Source: Yoonia vestfoldensis DSM 16212
GTDB lineage: Bacteria > Pseudomonadota > Alphaproteobacteria > Rhodobacterales > Rhodobacteraceae
NCBI RefSeq assembly: GCF_000382265.1
Contig: NZ_KB907975.1
Coordinates: 205,541 to 269,540, forward strand
Direction of reading: 5' to 3'
DNA: 64,000 nt
Shown: one piece after another, positions 1 through 8,675 of the stretch
Position numbering within the stretch: the stretch's first letter is position 1
Layout: each line of letters opens with the position of its first letter
The notes under the pieces: generated by a model
The model's database searches: none
What the model saw: the letters and a program-made list of their open reading frames with translations, nothing else
Told to the model about the DNA's origin: nothing
Position numbers and translations under genes: made by a program

Positions 1-141
1 GTCCGGCTTGGCAACGGGCAGTTGATCCGGGTGCAGGTCGGCAGCGAGCTTGACGGCGGGCAGGTCACGGCGATCGGGGAAAGCGCGCTCAACTATGTCA
101 AGCGCGGCACGACCTACGCGTTGCAGATCCCGCAGGGTTAA
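1..141 (+). CDS. C-terminal end of a protein of unknown function (partial)
   Basis: Only the last 46 codons are present; the gene starts left of the window. The fragment is in frame from base 1 and stops at TAA 139-141. It reads as a short beta-rich domain with the segment GSELDGGQVTAIGES, like the small C-terminal modules of some envelope or secretion proteins, but it is too short to assign. Its stop codon overlaps the stop codon of the convergent hppD through a shared TTAA. Confidence 0.6.
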   Translation, partial: VRLGNGQLIRVQVGSELDGGQVTAIGESALNYVKRGTTYALQIPQG

Positions 142-1232
142 CTGGCCTTCAGAACACCGCGTGCGATCTGGTCAGCCTCGATGCTTTCGAACAGCGCTTT
201 GAAGTTGCCTTCGCCAAAGCCGTCATCGCCCTTGCGCTGGATGAATTCGAAAAAGATGGGCCCGATCACCGTCTTGCTGAAGATTTGCAGCAGGATGCGG
301 GTTTCGCCGCCGTCCACCACGCCTTCGCCGTCGATCAGGATGCCGTGTTTCATCATCCGGTCCAGCGGTTCGTCATGGCCGACCACGCGGGTCTTGCTCA
401 ACTCATAATAAGCGGCGGGGGGTTTGGGCATAAACCTGATCCCTTGTTCCGCAATCGCATCGGTCGCGTCGTAAAGATCCTGCGCGCCGACCGCGATATG
501 CTGGATGCCTTCGCCGTTATAACGCCGCAGGTATTCGACGATCTGCCCCGTCTCGCCGCGATCCTCGTTGATGGGGATGCGGATGCGCCCGCAGGGGGAC
601 GTCAGCGCGCGCGACAACAGCCCCGTGAATTTGCCCGCGATATCGAAAAACCGGATTTCGCGGAAGTTGAACAGATCGCCGTAAAAAGCGAACCATTTGT
701 CCATGTTCCCCTTGTGGACGTTATGCGTCAGATGGTCGAGGTAGTAGAACCCCACGCCCGCCGGATGAGCATCCGCAACCCAGTCGAATTCCGCGTTGTA
801 GGGGTTGATGTCGTAATACTGGTCGATGAAATAAATCAGGCTGCCGCCGATGCCGACGATCGCGGGCACATCCATGGTCTTGCCAGCCCCATCATAAGGG
901 GTCGCGCCTTTGCTGACCGCATGGTCATAGGCATGCTGCGCATCGACAACGCGCCAGCCCATCGACGGGGCGCAGGGCCCGTGTTCTTCGATGAACGCCG
1001 CCGCATGGCTGCCGGGTTCCATGTTCAGGATATAGGTGATGTCGCCTTGCTGCCACAGCTCGATGGCCTTGGTCTTGTGCGTGGCCGTGTGCTGATAGCC
1101 CATCTTGGCGAAAAGATCGCGCAGTACCAGCGGTTCGGGATGCGCGAATTCGACAAAGGCGAAACCGTCCGTGCCTGCGGGGTTTGCGGCGCTGATCACG
1201 GCCTTGGGGGCGTTGTGCGGGAAAGGGCCCAT
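138..1232 (-). CDS. hppD: 4-hydroxyphenylpyruvate dioxygenase
   Basis: This cytoplasmic Fe(II) enzyme converts 4-hydroxyphenylpyruvate to homogentisate in tyrosine breakdown. The 364-residue length is normal for the family. The three metal ligands are visible: the first His of DHLTHNV (about residue 167), the His of GIQHIAVG (about 245) and the Glu of FFEFIQRKG (about 329). An ATG six bases upstream (1238) lies only 2 nt from the AAGGAG ribosome site; the ATG used here has a spacing of 8 nt, so it is preferred. The gene is divergent from an Lrp/AsnC regulator, the usual arrangement when that regulator controls aromatic amino-acid catabolism. Later homogentisate-pathway genes are not in the window. 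Confidence 0.95.
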   Translation of the reverse strand: MGPFPHNAPKAVISAANPAGTDGFAFVEFAHPEPLVLRDLFAKMGYQHTATHKTKAIELWQQGDITYILNMEPGSHAAAFIEEHGPCAPSMGWRVVDAQHAYDHAVSKGATPYDGAGKTMDVPAIVGIGGSLIYFIDQYYDINPYNAEFDWVADAHPAGVGFYYLDHLTHNVHKGNMDKWFAFYGDLFNFREIRFFDIAGKFTGLLSRALTSPCGRIRIPINEDRGETGQIVEYLRRYNGEGIQHIAVGAQDLYDATDAIAEQGIRFMPKPPAAYYELSKTRVVGHDEPLDRMMKHGILIDGEGVVDGGETRILLQIFSKTVIGPIFFEFIQRKGDDGFGEGNFKALFESIEADQIARGVLKAS

Positions 1233-1325
1233 GTGCATGTCTCCTTGCTGGTTTCCACAAGTGTACCGCAACGAACCTGCGGTTTTGCGCCAAGGTCATG
1301 GACTTTTGGCCGTATTCATGCGGAT

Positions 1326-1347
1326 ATGGTGCATCTTTTGCCACCAT
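1326..1347. promoter_or_regulatory. Inverted repeat, candidate Lrp-type operator
   Basis: ATGGTG (1326-1331) and CACCAT (1342-1347) form a perfect 6-bp inverted repeat with a 10-bp spacer. It lies between divergent hppD and the Lrp/AsnC gene, just ahead of the preferred regulator start at 1364. A site for the adjacent regulator is plausible but inferred from position and symmetry only. The downstream arm covers an alternative ATG at 1346. Confidence 0.35.
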
Positions 1348-1363
1348 GACGCGGGAATCACGC

Positions 1364-1822
1364 ATGACACTCGACCCTGCCGACCTGAAACTCCTGGCCG
1401 CGCTGCAACGCGATTCAACGCTGACGGCGCAAGATCTGGGCGATGCGCTGAACATGTCGCCCTCGCAGGCCGGACGCAGGCGGCAACGGCTGGAGGCCGA
1501 AGGTTATATCGCGGGTTATCGCGCGACCCTGAACCCCGAAATGCTGGGCCTTGCGGTCGAGGCGTTCATGCAGGTCGTCATGGCCACCCATACTGAACAG
1601 AACGCGCGCGACTTCGTGCGCATGACCCGCACACGCCCCGAAATCGTCGGTGCTTGGACCCTGACGGGCGAGGCGGATTATCTTTTGCGCATCTATTGCG
1701 CCAATCTGGCCGCGCTGAACACGCTGGTGCAGCAGGTGTTGCTGCCGCATCCCGCCGTCAGCCGCGTGCAGAGCCAGATCGTGATGGAGCGCGTCAAGCC
1801 CGACGCGCCCCTGCCGGTTTAA
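1364..1822 (+). CDS. Lrp/AsnC family transcriptional regulator
   Basis: The 152-residue protein has the family layout: an N-terminal helix-turn-helix (residues about 5-60, from [15 protein letters not shown] through [19 protein letters not shown]) and a C-terminal RAM ligand-binding domain ending with the typical IVMERVK. Lrp proteins sense amino acids and act as dimers or octamers. The ATG at 1364 follows GGGAA; an in-frame ATG at 1346 is a weaker alternative inside a candidate operator. The divergent partner is hppD, so control of tyrosine breakdown is the likely role. The stop codon overlaps that of the convergent cobT. Confidence 0.9.
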   Translation: MTLDPADLKLLAALQRDSTLTAQDLGDALNMSPSQAGRRRQRLEAEGYIAGYRATLNPEMLGLAVEAFMQVVMATHTEQNARDFVRMTRTRPEIVGAWTLTGEADYLLRIYCANLAALNTLVQQVLLPHPAVSRVQSQIVMERVKPDAPLPV

Positions 1823-2829
1823 CCCGCTGCCACACCGGCCTCGGCAAAGGTCGCCATCCCGGAATGGCAGGCGACGGCGCCTTGCAGGATGGTGATCGCC
1901 AGCGCCGCACCCGAGCCTTCGCCCAGGCGCAGGCCCAGCGACAACAGGGGCTGTTTGCCCAAGGCATCGAGCAAGTTTTGATGCGCGCCTTCGACGCTTA
2001 GATGCCCCGCGACAGCGTGGTCGAGGGCGGTGGGGTGCAGCTTGTGCAATACACCCGCCGCTGCCGAACAGATGAACCCGTCAAGGATCACGGGAATCCG
2101 GTGCGCCCGTGCGGCGGCCATCGCACCCGCCATCGCCGCAATCTCGCGCCCGCCGAGGCAGCGCAGCGCCTCCAGCGTGTCACTGGTGTCGTGCAAGGCC
2201 AGCCCCGCATCGACCGCCGCCACCTTGCGCGCAAGGCCCGCGTCATCGACGCCGGTGCCCCGCCCCGCCCAATCGGCCCCCGTGCCGCCGAACAAGGCCG
2301 CTGCAAGGGCGGCCGCCGATGTGGTGTTGCCGATCCCCATTTCGCCTGTGACCAGCAGATCGGACTGCGGGTCGACCGCGTTCCAGCCTGTTTGCAAGGC
2401 GCTGACCAGCTCAGCTTCCGTCATCGCTGGGGCCTTGGTGAAATCGGCCGTGGGAGTGTCGAGCGACAGCGCATGCACATCCATCCGCGCACCTGCCGCC
2501 TTGGACAGCTGGTTGATCGCCGCCCCGCCATGTTCGAAATTCGCGACCATCTGCACGGTCACTTCCGGCGGAAAGGCCGATACGCCCTGCGCGCAGACAC
2601 CATGGTTGCCCGCAAAGATGATGACTTGCGGGGCGCGGATTGTGGGGCGCGGGTCATTGCGCCAGCCTGCGTACCAGATCGCCAGATCCTCCAATCGCCC
2701 CAAGGCCCCCTGCGGTTTGGTCAACTGGCCGTTGCGGTCGGTCGCACCGGCGATGGCATTGGCGTCGGGGGCGGTCAGATCGGCAAAGATCGCGCGGAAA
2801 TCGGCAAGGGTGGTGAAAGGGGCGGTCAT
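1819..2829 (-). CDS. cobT: Nicotinate-nucleotide--dimethylbenzimidazole phosphoribosyltransferase
   Basis: CobT transfers phosphoribose from nicotinate mononucleotide to 5,6-dimethylbenzimidazole, giving alpha-ribazole phosphate for the lower ligand of cobalamin. At 336 residues it is family-sized. Visible signatures are [31 protein letters not shown] and the catalytic-Glu region [10 protein letters not shown] near the C-terminus. The ATG at 2829 is chosen over one seven codons upstream because GAGGA lies just ahead of it. It is divergent from cobS, which uses the activated product. Confidence 0.95.
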   Translation of the reverse strand: MTAPFTTLADFRAIFADLTAPDANAIAGATDRNGQLTKPQGALGRLEDLAIWYAGWRNDPRPTIRAPQVIIFAGNHGVCAQGVSAFPPEVTVQMVANFEHGGAAINQLSKAAGARMDVHALSLDTPTADFTKAPAMTEAELVSALQTGWNAVDPQSDLLVTGEMGIGNTTSAAALAAALFGGTGADWAGRGTGVDDAGLARKVAAVDAGLALHDTSDTLEALRCLGGREIAAMAGAMAAARAHRIPVILDGFICSAAAGVLHKLHPTALDHAVAGHLSVEGAHQNLLDALGKQPLLSLGLRLGEGSGAALAITILQGAVACHSGMATFAEAGVAAG

Positions 2830-2879
2830 CAGGTCCTCGTTGCGTAACATGTCCCGACTGTCTAACGATCACGCCAGAG

Positions 2880-3668
2880 ATGAAAAGAGCCGCAAGGGGC
2901 AAACCGTTGACCAATCCCGACAATCGCCTTTTTGCCGCGATCGACCTGCCCGCCGCTTTGGGACTTTTGACGCGGTTGCCGGTGCCGGTCGATGGTGCTG
3001 CGGCGACGGCACGGGGTGCTGCGGCGGTCTGGGCCTATCCACTGGCAGGCGTTGTCGTGGGTGGGTTGCAGGCGCTGGCGATGGGGGGACTGCTCTGGCT
3101 TGGCGTGCCTGCCGCGATCACGGCGGCGCTGGTGCTGGCACTGGCGGTCACCCTGACGGGCGCGATGCACGAGGACGGGCTGGCCGACAGTATCGACGGT
3201 CTTTGGGGCGGCTGGGACAAGGCCCGCAGGTTGGCGATCATGAAGGACAGCCATATCGGCACTTACGGCGTAATCGCGCTGGTGCTGACGCTGGGGCTGC
3301 GCTGGACGGCGCTAGGGCTTATCGCGGGTGCCGGGGACTTTGCGCTGGTGCTGGTCGTCGTCGCGGCGGTCAGCCGTGCGGCAATGGTGGGCGTCATGGC
3401 CGCCCTGCCCCATGCGCGTGATGGCGGGTTGAGCCATGCGGTCGGGCGGCCTGCACCGCGCGTCGCATGGGTGGCTGTCGGCATCGGCGCGGGTCTGGCG
3501 CTGATCACGGGCCACGTGGGGCTGGTGATGGTGGCAACGGTGATCGCTGTGCTTTGGGTGGTGATCGCGCGGGCCAAGATCGGTGGTCAGACAGGCGATA
3601 TCCTTGGCGCGACACAGCAACTGGTCGAGGTCGCGCTGCTGATCGCGGTCGTCTCGGCGCTGGATTAA
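2880..3668 (+). CDS. cobS: Adenosylcobinamide-GDP ribazoletransferase (cobalamin synthase)
   Basis: This inner-membrane enzyme joins adenosylcobinamide-GDP to alpha-ribazole in the last steps of cobalamin synthesis. The 262-residue protein is mostly hydrophobic, with several membrane helices, and carries the conserved HEDGLADSIDGLWGGW segment (about residues 97-112) and KDSHIGTYG. The annotated ATG has only a weak ribosome site; an in-frame TTG at 2907 follows AAGGGG with 7-nt spacing and may be the true start. The gene is divergent from cobT. Its stop overlaps that of the next, convergent gene. Confidence 0.93.
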   Translation: MKRAARGKPLTNPDNRLFAAIDLPAALGLLTRLPVPVDGAAATARGAAAVWAYPLAGVVVGGLQALAMGGLLWLGVPAAITAALVLALAVTLTGAMHEDGLADSIDGLWGGWDKARRLAIMKDSHIGTYGVIALVLTLGLRWTALGLIAGAGDFALVLVVVAAVSRAAMVGVMAALPHARDGGLSHAVGRPAPRVAWVAVGIGAGLALITGHVGLVMVATVIAVLWVVIARAKIGGQTGDILGATQQLVEVALLIAVVSALD

Positions 3669-4392
3669 TCGGGCAACGGATCGCAGCGCAGGGCTGTGGC
3701 GAAACTGGCTCTATCGTCGTGTTGCCCGATATCGGTCTGCTGCAAGCTGCCATCCTGCAATCGTGTCGCGATGATTCTTGACCAATCGGCATTCGCGGTG
3801 ATGATTTCCGGTCCTTGCCCGCAATCGCGGATGCCTCCGGCGATGTCGGTCTCTCCGATGCGGTGGTTGGTCAGGCCGGGGGTGCGGGCGATTTCGCGCA
3901 AGGACCACGCCCCGCCCTCCTGCCTCACACGCACCACGACCAGTTCGCGCGCCAGATGCGGCCGGTCGACATAGGCGGCCTCCATCGCGCCGTCACCGTC
4001 CAGATCGGCGGCACCGGCCACCGCCATCCAGCGGAACCGCGTGCCGATATGCGGACCGGCGACCAGCGGCACCAAGGCCCCGTCGCGCAGGCCCCAGACC
4101 GCCATCTGCGCGCCAAGGTTTTCGTGGCTTTGGACAACGATCACCTCGGGCGCACCATCGCCGTTCAGATCAACGACACGGGGGCTTGTGTCCTCGAACA
4201 CCATCGGCGCGGGCCAGCGCGCAGAAAGCCGCGTGCCGTCCGACAGCGTGACTTGCAGCGTGTCATGCTCGCTCGGGTCACCAAGAACACCGTGCGGATA
4301 GCGGTCGGTCGGGCCGGTCAGCCGCGCATCACTGATGGACTGCGCCTGCGCCAGCCCCGGAAAAACCACCAAGGCCAGCAGGCAGGCGCGCA

Positions 4393-4393
<1 letters not shown>
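3665..4393 (-). CDS. Exported FG-GAP/VCBS-repeat-like protein
   Basis: A signal peptide is clear (MRACLLALVVFPGLAQAQS, cleavage after AQA). The mature part has FG-GAP/VCBS-like repeats with calcium-loop-like motifs, VVDLNGDGAPEVIVVQ and AADLDGDGAMEAAYVD, so a beta-propeller-like periplasmic or surface fold is likely. The C-terminal half contains GGIRDCGQGPEIITANADW. The start overlaps the stop of the upstream ferredoxin gene (ATGA), suggesting translational coupling. The biochemical role is unknown. Confidence 0.75.
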
Positions 4394-4758
<365 letters not shown>

Positions 4759-4805
4759 CTAAATCACCGTTTGGGTCGGTGCCAGCGCAAAACGGCCACA
4801 ACGAC

Positions 4806-4833
4806 AAAGGGCGGCCCAGAAGGACCGCCCTTT
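4806..4833 (-). terminator. Hairpin terminator downstream of degP
   Basis: AAAGGGCGG (4806-4814) pairs with CCGCCCTTT (4825-4833), a 9-bp stem with a 10-nt loop, 21 bases past the degP stop. The flanks are not strongly T-rich on either strand, but the A/T-ended GC stem fits an intrinsic terminator and could also act for plus-strand transcription. Confidence 0.65.
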
Positions 4834-4853
4834 CCCTCAAGAAAAGATGCCGC

Positions 4854-6323
4854 TTATTCCTGTTCCAGCACCAGCGCCACGAACCGTGGGTCGCCCCCGC
4901 GCCGGACGAGCATCAGGATCGACGTGCGCCCCGCTTCGGTGGCAAGGTCGATCTGTTCCTGCAGATCGGCGACCGAGCCGACAGGCTGACGTGACGCTTC
5001 GGTGATCACGTCGCCTTCGATCAGGCCCTTGGACGCCGCATCGGACTCGGGCGCGATCGCTGTGATGACAAGGCCCGCGTCGACATTCAGCGAAAATTGT
5101 TCCGTCAGTTCAGGGGTGATGGGTGACAGGGTCAGACCCAGAACTTCGTCAGGTTCGGCGGCGGGCGCCTCTGGCGCAGCGGCGGGGAAAGCCACAGCTT
5201 CGGAGGTTTCACGACGTCCGAGCACGACCGTCAATTGCGCCATTTCACCATCACGCAACACCTCGACGGGGACTTCCTTGCCGACGGGCGAATTGCCGAC
5301 GATGCGCACCAGTTCGCGGGTATCCTCGATCTCGATCCCGTCAAACATCAGGATGACGTCGCCAGACAACATCCCCGAATTTTCGGCGGGTCCAGCAGGC
5401 ACATCCGTCACCAGCGCGCCACGCGCCCCGTCCAGCCCGTCAATCGCCGAAACCATATCAGGCGTGACGTCCTGAATGCGAACGCCCAGCCAACCACGGC
5501 GGGTCTCGCCGAATTCGATCAGCTGATCGACCACATTGGTGACGACTTCGGACGACATCGCAAAGCCGATACCGATGGACCCACCCGTGGGCGACAGGAT
5601 CGCCGTGTTCACGCCGATGACCTGACCGTCCATGTTGAACAGCGGGCCGCCGGAATTGCCCCGGTTGATCGCGGCATCGGTCTGGATATAATCGTCATAG
5701 GTGCCGGAAAGCGCACGGTTGCGTGCCGAAACGATCCCGACCGAGACCGAAAAGCCCTGCCCCAGCGGGTTCCCCATCGCCATCACCCAGTCACCGACGC
5801 GGGCGCCCACGCCGTTGCTGTCACCGAAAGCAACGAACGGCAGATCGGTCGCATCGACCTTGAGCACGGCGATATCGGTGTTTGGGTCAGTGCCGATCAA
5901 TTCGGCTGGCAATTCCACGCCGGAAAAGAATTCGATCAGGATTTCGTCCGCACCTTCGATGACGTGGTTGTTGGTCACGATGAACCCATCAGACGAGATG
6001 ACGAACCCCGACCCGAGGGCCGAGGACCTTTGTGGTCCGCCACCGGGGCCATTGTTGAAGAAATCCTCGAAGGGCGAGCCTTCGGGCACCACACCGCGTG
6101 GCATGGTGCGTTCTGCAACCGTCGTGCTGGTCGTGATGTTAACGACAGAGGGGCTGACCAGTTCGGCCAGATCGGCAAAGCTCGGCGGTCGGTCCTGTGA
6201 CAGGGCAGCGGTGGCCTGCATGACAACGAAAGACAAGGCCAGCAGAATCGCGCTGACGAATGCGGTCGTCAACCGGCGCATCTGATGGAGGTCTTTCTGA
6301 ATAGCAACTGCCTTGGCTTTCAC
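4854..6323 (-). CDS. degP: DegP/HtrA-type periplasmic serine protease (Do family)
   Basis: A 489-residue periplasmic protease/chaperone for misfolded envelope proteins. An N-terminal signal (about residues 15-42) precedes the trypsin-like domain with catalytic His120 (TNNHVIEGA), Asp150 (NTDIAVLK) and Ser224 (GNSGGPLF). Two PDZ domains follow (about 255-350 and 385-485). The start is a GTG after AAGGAG with 7-nt spacing; ATG 6281, just before the signal, is an alternative. It lies downstream of hflK and hflC in the same direction, separated by a terminator, a common order in Rhodobacterales. Confidence 0.95.
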   Translation of the reverse strand: MKAKAVAIQKDLHQMRRLTTAFVSAILLALSFVVMQATAALSQDRPPSFADLAELVSPSVVNITTSTTVAERTMPRGVVPEGSPFEDFFNNGPGGGPQRSSALGSGFVISSDGFIVTNNHVIEGADEILIEFFSGVELPAELIGTDPNTDIAVLKVDATDLPFVAFGDSNGVGARVGDWVMAMGNPLGQGFSVSVGIVSARNRALSGTYDDYIQTDAAINRGNSGGPLFNMDGQVIGVNTAILSPTGGSIGIGFAMSSEVVTNVVDQLIEFGETRRGWLGVRIQDVTPDMVSAIDGLDGARGALVTDVPAGPAENSGMLSGDVILMFDGIEIEDTRELVRIVGNSPVGKEVPVEVLRDGEMAQLTVVLGRRETSEAVAFPAAAPEAPAAEPDEVLGLTLSPITPELTEQFSLNVDAGLVITAIAPESDAASKGLIEGDVITEASRQPVGSVADLQEQIDLATEAGRTSILMLVRRGGDPRFVALVLEQE

Positions 6324-6439
6324 GGATCATCTCCTTGAGGATTGGGTGGGCCGCAACCGCAGCCCGGCATGATGTCTGTATCCAAGCTAGCGTACCCGTT
6401 CAGCAACGCAATCCCCCTCACCTGCAAGTGATAGCCAAC

Positions 6440-6470
6440 AAAAAAAGGCCAGCCCAAAGGCTGGCCTTTT
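6440..6470 (-). terminator. Intrinsic terminator downstream of hflC
   Basis: AAAAGGCCAGCC (6443-6454) and GGCTGGCCTTTT (6459-6470) form a 12-bp stem with a 4-nt loop. Read on the minus strand it ends in seven T residues (6446-6440). It begins 23 bases past the hflC stop, so it ends the hflKC transcript and separates it from degP. Confidence 0.9.
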
Positions 6471-6493
6471 CGTTGTGTGTATTTGTCCGCAGA

Positions 6494-7447
6494 TCAGCGC
6501 AGCGCGGCTTCGTCCTCGACCGGCGGCAAGACCTGCAGCGCAGCCCCCGTTTCGCCGTTCCCCGTCGACCGCAGCGATTCCGCACCTTGTGCGGACCGCA
6601 GATAGTTGAAGAACTCGCTTTCAGGCGACATCACCATCATCGTGTTCCCCCCCTGCAGCGCCCGCTGGTAGGCCGTCATCGAGCGATAGAATTCAAAGAA
6701 TTCCGGGTCTTCGCCAAAGGCTGTCGCAAAGATTTCGTTGCGCAGCGCGTCGGCCTCACCCTGGATGACCTGGGCTTCGCGTTCCGCCTCGGACACAAGC
6801 TCGATCACGGTACGGTCGGCCTGCGCCTGAATCCGCTGGGCCGCTTCACGACCGCGCGCGATTTCATCGGCGGCTTCACGTTCGCGTTCGGCCTTCATCC
6901 GCTCATACGTCGCGTTGAGGTTGGATTCCGGCAGGTCCGTCCGTTTCAGACGCACATCAAGCACCTGAAGACCCAAGGCGCGGGCTTCGGTGATCGCGCC
7001 ATTGCGGATGCGCAGCATCAGCGCCGCACGATCGGTGGACAGGATGTCGTTGGATGACACAGACCCCAACACTTCACGTGTGCCGGCCCGCAGGATGCTG
7101 TCCAGACGCTGGGAGGCAGCGGCAAGGCCACCGGCACCGACGGCGCGACGGAACTGTTCGACATCTTCGATGCGGAACCGCGCAAAGGCATCGACCACCA
7201 GACGGCGATCATCGGCCGGGGTGACTTCGATCGGATCAAGGTCGCGGCTGAGAATACGGTCGTCGTATTTCACCACTTCCTGGATCAGCGGGATCTTGAA
7301 CCCGATGCCGGGTTCTTCCTTGACGGTCACGATCTGGCCGAATTGCAGCACCAGCGCCTTTTCGCGTTCATCCACGATAAAGATCGACGAGACGCCCAGC
7401 ACGATGATGACCACGAATGCGGGAATGAGAAGAGCAGTTTTCCGCAT
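6494..7447 (-). CDS. hflC: FtsH-associated membrane protein HflC
   Basis: A 317-residue SPFH/prohibitin-domain protein with one N-terminal membrane anchor (about residues 7-25), then a periplasmic SPFH domain (FIVDEREKALVLQFGQIV onward) and an alpha-helical region rich in Glu, Arg and Ala (about 190-250). With HflK it forms a large ring around the FtsH protease and limits its activity. The start overlaps the hflK stop (ATGA), indicating coupled translation. Confidence 0.95.
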   Translation of the reverse strand: MRKTALLIPAFVVIIVLGVSSIFIVDEREKALVLQFGQIVTVKEEPGIGFKIPLIQEVVKYDDRILSRDLDPIEVTPADDRRLVVDAFARFRIEDVEQFRRAVGAGGLAAASQRLDSILRAGTREVLGSVSSNDILSTDRAALMLRIRNGAITEARALGLQVLDVRLKRTDLPESNLNATYERMKAEREREAADEIARGREAAQRIQAQADRTVIELVSEAEREAQVIQGEADALRNEIFATAFGEDPEFFEFYRSMTAYQRALQGGNTMMVMSPESEFFNYLRSAQGAESLRSTGNGETGAALQVLPPVEDEAALR

Positions 7448-8598
7448 CAGTTGTTACCTCCTGTCGCGACGGGTGTGCGCCGCATTTCGTTCAGCGGCAG
7501 GTAAGGTACGACGCCCTGACTGCCTGCGGCGCTTTCGTCCATCATGATGATGTCGACGTCGCCCAGCACACCTTCGAGCGTTTCAAGATAGATCCGCTTG
7601 CGCGTCACGTCTGGTGCCTGAATGTATTCCGCAAGAATGGCCGAGAACCGACTTGCTTCACCCAGCGCTTCGTTGACGACGCGGGCCCGATAGCCTTCGG
7701 CCTGTTCAAGCACCTGTGCCGACTGACCGCGTGCTTCGGCGACAACGCGGTTTGCGTAGGCGTCAGCGACGTTCTGCAAACGGTCGCGTTCCTGCCGCGC
7801 ATCCTGCACCTGACGGAAGGCCGCGATGACGGGTTCGGGCGGATCTGCCTTGTCAAAGTTGACACGGATGACGTTCACACCGGAATTGAAGCTGTCCAGC
7901 GACGCTTGGATATCATCACGCAGACGGTCTGCAATCGCACCACGGTCCCGGTTCAGAATTGGGGCCAGTTCGGATTGCGAGATAATCTCGCGCATTGCGG
8001 ATTCCGACACGGCCGCGATGGTCTGAGGCGGATCGGCAAGGCTGAACAGGTACATCTGCGGGTCGATGATGTTCCATACGATCTGGAAATCAATATCGAC
8101 GATATTCTCGTCGCCGGTCAGCATCAGGCCGGGATCGCGGCGGGTTGCGCTGGCGCCGACGTCGATCGTGCGTTCGGTCGATACCGCCAGCACCTCACGG
8201 GTGATGACAGGCCAGGGCGCAAAGTTCAGGCCGGGCTCTCCGGTCTGGTGATAGCTGCCCAGAAACAATTCGACGGACCGTTCTTCGGGCCGGACTGTGT
8301 AGAACGAGGCGAACAGCCACAGGGCCACAAGCGCGAGGATACCAAGCCCCACCGTCCCGCGGGTCAGTTGCGGTCCTTGACCGCCGCCTTCGCCGCCGGG
8401 CCCACGCGGCCCGCCGCGACCGCCGCCGCCCATCAGGACGCGCAATTGCTCGCGGCCCTTGTTCACCAATTCATCAATTTCGGGGATATTGGGTCCGTCA
8501 TTGCCGGGCCTGCGGCCACCGCCGCGATTGCGGTCGTCGTCGCCGTTCCCGCCCTTGTTGCCGCCACCGCCCCACGGGCCTCCTGAATTTCCTGCCAT
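7447..8598 (-). CDS. hflK: FtsH-associated membrane protein HflK
   Basis: SPFH-domain partner of HflC, 383 residues. The N-terminus is a long Gly/Asn/Asp/Arg-rich cytoplasmic stretch (about residues 1-75), followed by one membrane helix (VGLGILALVALWLFASFY) and the periplasmic SPFH domain starting YTVRPEERSVELFLG. The ATG at 8598 has AGGGAA upstream and begins MAGNSGGPWGG, a usual HflK start; a longer reading to 8679 adds an unlikely 27 residues. It is downstream of gor on the same strand. Confidence 0.95.
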   Translation of the reverse strand: MAGNSGGPWGGGGNKGGNGDDDRNRGGGRRPGNDGPNIPEIDELVNKGREQLRVLMGGGGRGGPRGPGGEGGGQGPQLTRGTVGLGILALVALWLFASFYTVRPEERSVELFLGSYHQTGEPGLNFAPWPVITREVLAVSTERTIDVGASATRRDPGLMLTGDENIVDIDFQIVWNIIDPQMYLFSLADPPQTIAAVSESAMREIISQSELAPILNRDRGAIADRLRDDIQASLDSFNSGVNVIRVNFDKADPPEPVIAAFRQVQDARQERDRLQNVADAYANRVVAEARGQSAQVLEQAEGYRARVVNEALGEASRFSAILAEYIQAPDVTRKRIYLETLEGVLGDVDIIMMDESAAGSQGVVPYLPLNEMRRTPVATGGNN

Positions 8599-8675
8599 CG
8601 TTTCCCTATGCTTCCTTTCCGTCTTACCCGGCGTGCCGGATGCTCGTTCGACATGTGTGTCCTTCCGGCGCGAAT

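Noticed and set aside
285..1349. A 354-codon open frame on the plus strand across hppD
   Set aside because: It is fully antisense to hppD, lacks a ribosome site and its translation is Arg/His-rich and not family-like; long antisense frames are common in high-GC DNA.
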